This document shows positions 59,896 to 64,000 of a stretch of 64,000 nt of DNA, one piece after another; position 1 is the stretch's first letter; every line of letters begins with the position of its first letter. The DNA is from Mycolicibacter virginiensis (GTDB taxonomy: Bacteria; Actinomycetota; Actinomycetes; Mycobacteriales; Mycobacteriaceae), in assembly GCF_022374935.2 (NCBI RefSeq), contig NZ_CP092430.2, positions 3,968,001 to 4,032,000 of the forward strand, in the 5' to 3' direction. Made by a program: the position numbers and the translations under genes. The notes under the pieces are model-generated. The model had not been told where the DNA came from. It did no database searches and worked only from the letters and a program-made list of their open reading frames with translations.

Positions 59896-61437
59896 TCAGA
59901 ATGGCATCAGGTCGGTCCACGACTTGGGCCCCGCACCCGGCACCAAATTCGTCTGCTGCTCGTAGCGCCCGTCGGGGGTCATGTACTTGCCGGTGTTCGG
60001 GTCGTAGGGCACCACCGCGACCGACGGCGTCTGCTCACCGATCCCGGAGTTCCCTGCCAGCGGCGGCGGCGCGGGCACCACCGGCCGAGGCGAATCAGGC
60101 GGCGTCCCCGACGGAGTGGCCCACGGCGGCAGCGGAGTGCCTCCGACGGGAGCGAAGAGCCGGTCGCTGAAGTCGACCCGGTCATCGACCGGGACGCCCT
60201 GCTTGAGCAGGTTCGGGTCGAACGGCCCGGGGCCGGTGAGGTGCTGGCGCATCGCGATCGGGACGAAGCCCTTCGGGTCGTCGCAGAGTTCGACAGTGGG
60301 CGCACGCTTGCCCGGATGCTCGATACACGGGAAGTTGCGGGCACCGCGGACCGACACCGGTGAGTCCTGCGGCAGTTTGCAGTACAGACCGTCGGGAGTG
60401 TCGATTGTGGTGGTATCGGCCGGGGAACGCCACGACGACGGCGGCAAGAACCCCACCGTACAGGGGTTGGGGTCACCGAACGTGAGAGTGAAGTCGCCCT
60501 GGGGCAGACCAGTCGGGTTGTTCTTGGGCAGACCGAACGACTGCTGGGCCGCAATGTATCCGGGCAACAGCACCATCAACTGCTCCAGCGACGGGTTGTA
60601 AACCATCAGCACCTGGCCGAGGGTGTTCAGGTTCGCCAGCAGAATCGGCAGCGTGGGTTTGAGATCCTGCATCAGGCCGGAGACTTCGTCGGCGAATCCG
60701 GGTCCGCGTTGCAGGATGGCCCGTAACTGGGGATCGTTGGCGGCGACCTGTTCGGAGATCCCGGCAACGCTGCGCGCCCAGGTCCGGATCGCATCGGTGC
60801 TTCGTTCCTGGGAGTCCAGCAGTGGCGCACCGTCATCGATCAGTTTGCGCACCTTGTCCGAGACCCGGTTGGCGTCACCGCTGATGGTGGTGGCCGAGTC
60901 CAGCAGTGACTGAAAGTCGTAGCCGGCGCCGTCGAAGGCCTGGAACGTCTCGTCGAGCAGGCCGCTGAGCTTGTCCTTGGGGATGCTGTCGACCAGTGCA
61001 CTGACCTGATCGAGCATCGGGCCGACCTGTTGCGGGACTTGCGTGTCAGCGGCTGCGATCACCGAGCCGGTGTGCAGGTACGGGCCGTTGTCGCTGCGCG
61101 GTTGCAGATCGACGTACTGCTCGCCGATCGCCGACACGCTGCGCACCGCGGCCACCAGATCGGCCGGGATCTTCGGGGACCGATTCAGCGACAGCGTGGC
61201 CCGCACGCCATTGGACGTCAACGAGACATCGGTGACCGTGCCGACCTGCACCCCGTTGTAGGTGACATTGGAGAACCGGTAGAGCCCCCCGGTCTCGGGC
61301 AGGTCCAGCTTGACCACCACCCGGCCGATCCCGAGCATGGTCGGCACCTGCATGTAGCCGAACAACATGGCTCCCACACCGATCACCGATGCCACCAGGA
61401 ACAGGATCAGCTGGATCCGAACAAAGCGCGTCAGCAT
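59896..61437 (-). CDS. mceF: MCE-family protein MceF
   Basis: 513 residues. N-terminal transmembrane anchor (about 6-28), then an MlaD/MCE domain (about 38-115) with VVVKLDLPETGGLYRFSNV and NGVQVGTVTDV, a long helical region (115-300), and a Pro-rich C-terminus from about 420. It follows mceE directly, so it is the F subunit by order. It is part of the heterohexameric tube that shuttles lipids or steroids across the envelope to YrbE permeases. ATG start is 1 bp after the mceE stop. Confidence 0.92.
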   Translation of the reverse strand: MLTRFVRIQLILFLVASVIGVGAMLFGYMQVPTMLGIGRVVVKLDLPETGGLYRFSNVTYNGVQVGTVTDVSLTSNGVRATLSLNRSPKIPADLVAAVRSVSAIGEQYVDLQPRSDNGPYLHTGSVIAAADTQVPQQVGPMLDQVSALVDSIPKDKLSGLLDETFQAFDGAGYDFQSLLDSATTISGDANRVSDKVRKLIDDGAPLLDSQERSTDAIRTWARSVAGISEQVAANDPQLRAILQRGPGFADEVSGLMQDLKPTLPILLANLNTLGQVLMVYNPSLEQLMVLLPGYIAAQQSFGLPKNNPTGLPQGDFTLTFGDPNPCTVGFLPPSSWRSPADTTTIDTPDGLYCKLPQDSPVSVRGARNFPCIEHPGKRAPTVELCDDPKGFVPIAMRQHLTGPGPFDPNLLKQGVPVDDRVDFSDRLFAPVGGTPLPPWATPSGTPPDSPRPVVPAPPPLAGNSGIGEQTPSVAVVPYDPNTGKYMTPDGRYEQQTNLVPGAGPKSWTDLMPF

Positions 61438-62601
61438 CTAGCCACCGCCTCCCGAGGCAACCGCTCCCGGCGGAACGGCCTGGCCCGATGACTGCAGGAT
61501 CGGCTCTTGCAGCGGATCGTAGGAATAGTTCAGATACCACGGGTCACCGGGCGCCGGAACCAGTTTCGCGTCCTCGTCACCCCACTGCGTGCCGGCGAAC
61601 AGCGCCCGCTTGAGTCGGGGCTTGGTGAGGTCGAAAACGGCGAACAGGTTCAAGAAGTCGCCCCGCACGGCACGCTCGATCGCGTTGGGGCCGTAGGGGA
61701 AGGCCGAGGCGTAGGCCACTGCCGAGTTGAGCTCCGGGCCGATGTTGGCCAGCGAACGCAAGGCCGGCTCGATGTGGATGAGATCGGAGACCAGTTGGTG
61801 CCCGGAGTCGTTGACCAGACCCGACGACAGGTCACCGAACTGCCCCAGCTTGGTCAACGCGGTGACGAATTTTGGTCGCTCCTTTATCAAGACGTCGATG
61901 GCCGGCGGGATCTTGTTCAGCGCACGGTTGATGGTGTCGCGCTGCCCGGCGAAAGTCGTGGCCGCCCGATTCATCTCGCCGATGGCGTCGACGATGTTGT
62001 CCCGCTGCCGGTCCAACGCGCCGGTGAAGTGGTCCAGCCGCACGATCAGATCGCGGATGTCGGCCTCACGGCCGGCCATGGACGCACTGAAGTTATGGAT
62101 GATGTCACCGATCTGACCAAGTCCGCCGCCGTTGACCAGCACAGCCAGCGACGACAGCGTCTGCTCGGTCGACGGATAGGTCGACGAGTCGCTTAGCGGA
62201 ATGGTGGCCCCGGACATCAGCCTGCCCGTCGGCGCCTGTCCGATCGGCGGATTGAGCGCCAGGTGCATCGAACCGAGCAGGCTGGTCTGCCCGACGGTCG
62301 CGACCGCATTCGCCGGGACTTCGACGCCGGGGTTGACCGCGATGTCGACATTGGCGTGCCAGTCGCTGACGGTCATCTTGCCGACGCTGCCGATCACCAC
62401 GTCGGAAAGCATCACCGGCGAATTAGATTCCAGTGTCCCGACATTGGCCAGCTGGACCGTGAAATGCTGCGCCCCGGCTCCGCGGCCCTGAACACCCGGC
62501 AGCGCCAGCGAGTTCAAACCGCCGAAGGCACAGCCGGTCGTGGTACCGGCGACCGCGAGGGCAAGCGCCGCACTGCGCCGCAGGGAACGGAGACCGATCA
62601 T
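61438..62601 (-). CDS. mceE: MCE-family lipoprotein MceE
   Basis: 387 residues from ATG 62601, which overlaps the mceD stop (ATGA). Signal peptide with a lipobox ending T-T-G-C24 followed by AF, so a lipid-anchored protein, the mark of MceE subunits. MCE domain about 45-120 (FTVQLANVGTLESNSPVMLSD), helical region 140-300, and a Gly-rich C-terminus (GAVASGGGG). It forms the lipid-uptake complex with MceD and MceF. Subclass (Mce1/3/4-like) is not assigned. Confidence 0.92.
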   Translation of the reverse strand: MIGLRSLRRSAALALAVAGTTTGCAFGGLNSLALPGVQGRGAGAQHFTVQLANVGTLESNSPVMLSDVVIGSVGKMTVSDWHANVDIAVNPGVEVPANAVATVGQTSLLGSMHLALNPPIGQAPTGRLMSGATIPLSDSSTYPSTEQTLSSLAVLVNGGGLGQIGDIIHNFSASMAGREADIRDLIVRLDHFTGALDRQRDNIVDAIGEMNRAATTFAGQRDTINRALNKIPPAIDVLIKERPKFVTALTKLGQFGDLSSGLVNDSGHQLVSDLIHIEPALRSLANIGPELNSAVAYASAFPYGPNAIERAVRGDFLNLFAVFDLTKPRLKRALFAGTQWGDEDAKLVPAPGDPWYLNYSYDPLQEPILQSSGQAVPPGAVASGGGG

Positions 62602-64000
62602 GGCGAGGGTGTCCCTTCCGCCGGTAACGGACCTGGCAGGCCGGGCGGCGGCCCCGGCGGCGGGCCGCCCGGCAGCAACATCCCGTCGAAGGTGGTCGGG
62701 CTGGGCAGCGGCACTCCGGGGATCAGCGGCGGTGTCGCTGCGGCGGGCAATCCGTCCGGCGCGTAGGAACCGCGGGGCTGCAACGGATCGGTCCAGCCCG
62801 GCGGCGGGGGAACATCGCCGTGCAACCCGGTGTAGGCCGAGATCGACGGCTCCTGTTCCGGCAGGTTCCCGGGGTGCTCTGCGTGCGGCATCAACGCCGG
62901 ATCGGTGTAGATCAACTTCTCCGGGCTGGCCGCCTTGGTCAGGTACGGCGACATCGGAAACGGGAGGCCGTTGAAGTTCAGCAGCCGCATAGCCGGCCCA
63001 AGGTACTGCTCGCACAGCTTGCCGGTCTCCGTCGACGTCACGTTGCCGATCGCGCCGGTCATCGTGCAGATCGCCTGGACCGGGTTACTGAAGTTGGCGA
63101 ACGCGAACGAACCCACCGGGGTCCCGCTGGTCACGTTGTACATGTTGAGCGTGTTGGCGATCGCGTTCGGGGTGATGTGCAGAATGTTGCGGATCGCATT
63201 CTTCGAATCGACCAGCGTCTGACTGACCTTGGCCACGCCCTGCAAGGCCTCGGCGGTTTCGGCGCGGCTGCCCGCCACGAAATCCCGCACCGTGTCGATC
63301 GCGCCGGCGAAGTCGGTGAGAGCTGCATCCAGGTTGGATCGGCTGTCGTTGACCACGCTCGTCAAGGTGGCGAGCCGGGATTCGAACACCACGATCTGCT
63401 GATCGCTGTCGCGTAGCGCGGTCACGAAGGTCTGCAGACCCGAAATGATGTCGACGATGTTGCCGCTGCCCTCGGCGAAGATCCGGGCCACGCCGGACAG
63501 TTGCGCCAACGTCTCGCGCAGTTTGGCGCCGTTACCGTCCATCGCATTGGCCGCGCTGTCGATGAAGCGCGACGCCGACGTTCCCGAAACTCCGCTGCGC
63601 GGCCCCAATTCGGCGGCAAGCCGGTTCAACTGGGTCTTGACCTCATCCCACTCGACCGGGACAGCGGTGTGCTCGCGCGGGATCACCGCGCCGTCGGCAA
63701 GGGTCGGCCCGTCGCCGCGATGGTAGGCGGGGGTCAGTTGGACGAACCGCGCCGCCACCAGGTTGGGCGCGACGATGACAGCTTTGGCGTCGGCCGGGAT
63801 CGGCACCTTGCGGTCGACCCGCAACGTCAGTTTGGCCTGTGTGCCCTGCGGTTCGATACGGTCGATGGTGCCGACCTTCACCCCGGCGACCCGGACCTCG
63901 TCACCGGGATAGATGGCGGTCGCGGTGGAGAAGTACGCCGTGATCCCGGTCGGTTTCAGTACGGTCTGACGGACGAGCATGCCCGCACCCGCCAGCAGCA
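62598..64000 (-). CDS. mceD: MCE-family protein MceD, 5' end beyond window
   Basis: About 467 codons visible; the N-terminus runs off the right edge. The visible start is hydrophobic (LLAGAGMLVRQ), then an MCE domain (ITAYFSTATAIYPGDEVRVAG, VGTIDRIEPQG), helical region about 150-290, and a Pro-rich C-terminus (PPPGPPPGLPGPLP). By order before mceE it is the D subunit. The remaining mceA-C and yrbE genes are expected beyond the window on the same strand. Confidence 0.9.
   Translation of the reverse strand, partial: LLAGAGMLVRQTVLKPTGITAYFSTATAIYPGDEVRVAGVKVGTIDRIEPQGTQAKLTLRVDRKVPIPADAKAVIVAPNLVAARFVQLTPAYHRGDGPTLADGAVIPREHTAVPVEWDEVKTQLNRLAAELGPRSGVSGTSASRFIDSAANAMDGNGAKLRETLAQLSGVARIFAEGSGNIVDIISGLQTFVTALRDSDQQIVVFESRLATLTSVVNDSRSNLDAALTDFAGAIDTVRDFVAGSRAETAEALQGVAKVSQTLVDSKNAIRNILHITPNAIANTLNMYNVTSGTPVGSFAFANFSNPVQAICTMTGAIGNVTSTETGKLCEQYLGPAMRLLNFNGLPFPMSPYLTKAASPEKLIYTDPALMPHAEHPGNLPEQEPSISAYTGLHGDVPPPPGWTDPLQPRGSYAPDGLPAAATPPLIPGVPLPSPTTFDGMLLPGGPPPGPPPGLPGPLPAEGTPSP

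Noticed and set aside
1..64000. CRISPR arrays, tRNA/rRNA genes, insertion sequences, phage att sites
   Set aside because: No regularly spaced repeats, no cloverleaf-like or rRNA sequence and no transposase or integrase motifs were noticed. Only the HNH 13E12 gene hints at mobility.

Overview
The window looks like a piece of the chromosome of a mycobacterium, most likely a metabolically versatile environmental species (Mycobacterium/Mycolicibacterium; inference). The grounds are very high GC, tightly packed genes with ATGA/GTGA overlaps, an MCE-family operon with Mce-associated proteins, short-chain dehydrogenases that look mycofactocin-coupled, an F420-type luciferase-like oxidoreductase, a 13E12/DUF222 HNH gene, many TetR regulators and four cytochromes P450. 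No rRNA, tRNA, CRISPR array or insertion sequence was seen, and no gene-free stretch exceeds 300 bases.

Layout from left to right. (1) 1-5441: an SDR cut by the left edge, enoyl-CoA hydratases, a thiolase, a hotdog thioesterase and a TetR gene. (2) 5461-14740, plus strand: three crotonases, four acyl-CoA-ligase-type adenylating enzymes and an SDR, mostly coupled by overlaps. (3) 14717-20327, minus strand: an unusual eight-gene unit with two near-identical polytopic membrane proteins, two microproteins (34 and 42 aa), a one-pass membrane protein, a NorQ/CbbQ-type AAA+ ATPase, a NorD/CbbO-type VWA protein and a P450. It is preceded by a TetR gene, and the same 12-bp palindrome lies on both sides of that TetR gene. 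This is the best candidate in the window for an undescribed system. (4) 21103-26982: a Bfd-like ferredoxin, two acyl-CoA ligases, an amidohydrolase, a crotonase and TetR. (5) 27123-32834, plus strand: two P450s and an SDR, then a TetR with an apparently leaderless promoter, an SRPBCC protein and an F420-type oxidoreductase. (6) 32843-42740, minus strand: SDR, TetR, ferredoxin, P450, amidohydrolase, two degenerate M24-fold proteins, a crotonase and a tandem class III CoA-transferase. (7) 42845-44609: a SnoaL-like protein and the HNH gene. (8) 44625-56369: a meta-cleavage operon resembling MhpA/MhpB/MhpC, extended by a KstD-like flavoprotein, a luciferase-like enzyme, an SDR, a cyclase-family protein and an alpha/beta hydrolase, with a divergent IclR gene and a second KstD-like flavoprotein. 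(9) 56480-64000: an MmpS-like secreted protein, two Mce-associated membrane proteins, three small secreted proteins and mceF, mceE and partial mceD.

Read together, this is a catabolic island for one or more hydrophobic cyclic compounds (steroid-, terpenoid- or arylalkanoate-like; the substrate cannot be read from sequence). The Mce system would import the substrate. P450s fed by small ferredoxins would hydroxylate it, and SDRs and KstD-like flavoproteins would oxidise it. Adenylating ligases and the CoA-transferase would make CoA thioesters, and crotonases, thiolase and hydrolases would shorten chains and open rings. The Mhp-like trio would cleave a catechol. Repeated operator-like palindromes suggest several local TetR circuits, and one 20-bp motif is shared between a ligase/crotonase promoter and the gene beside the mce block.
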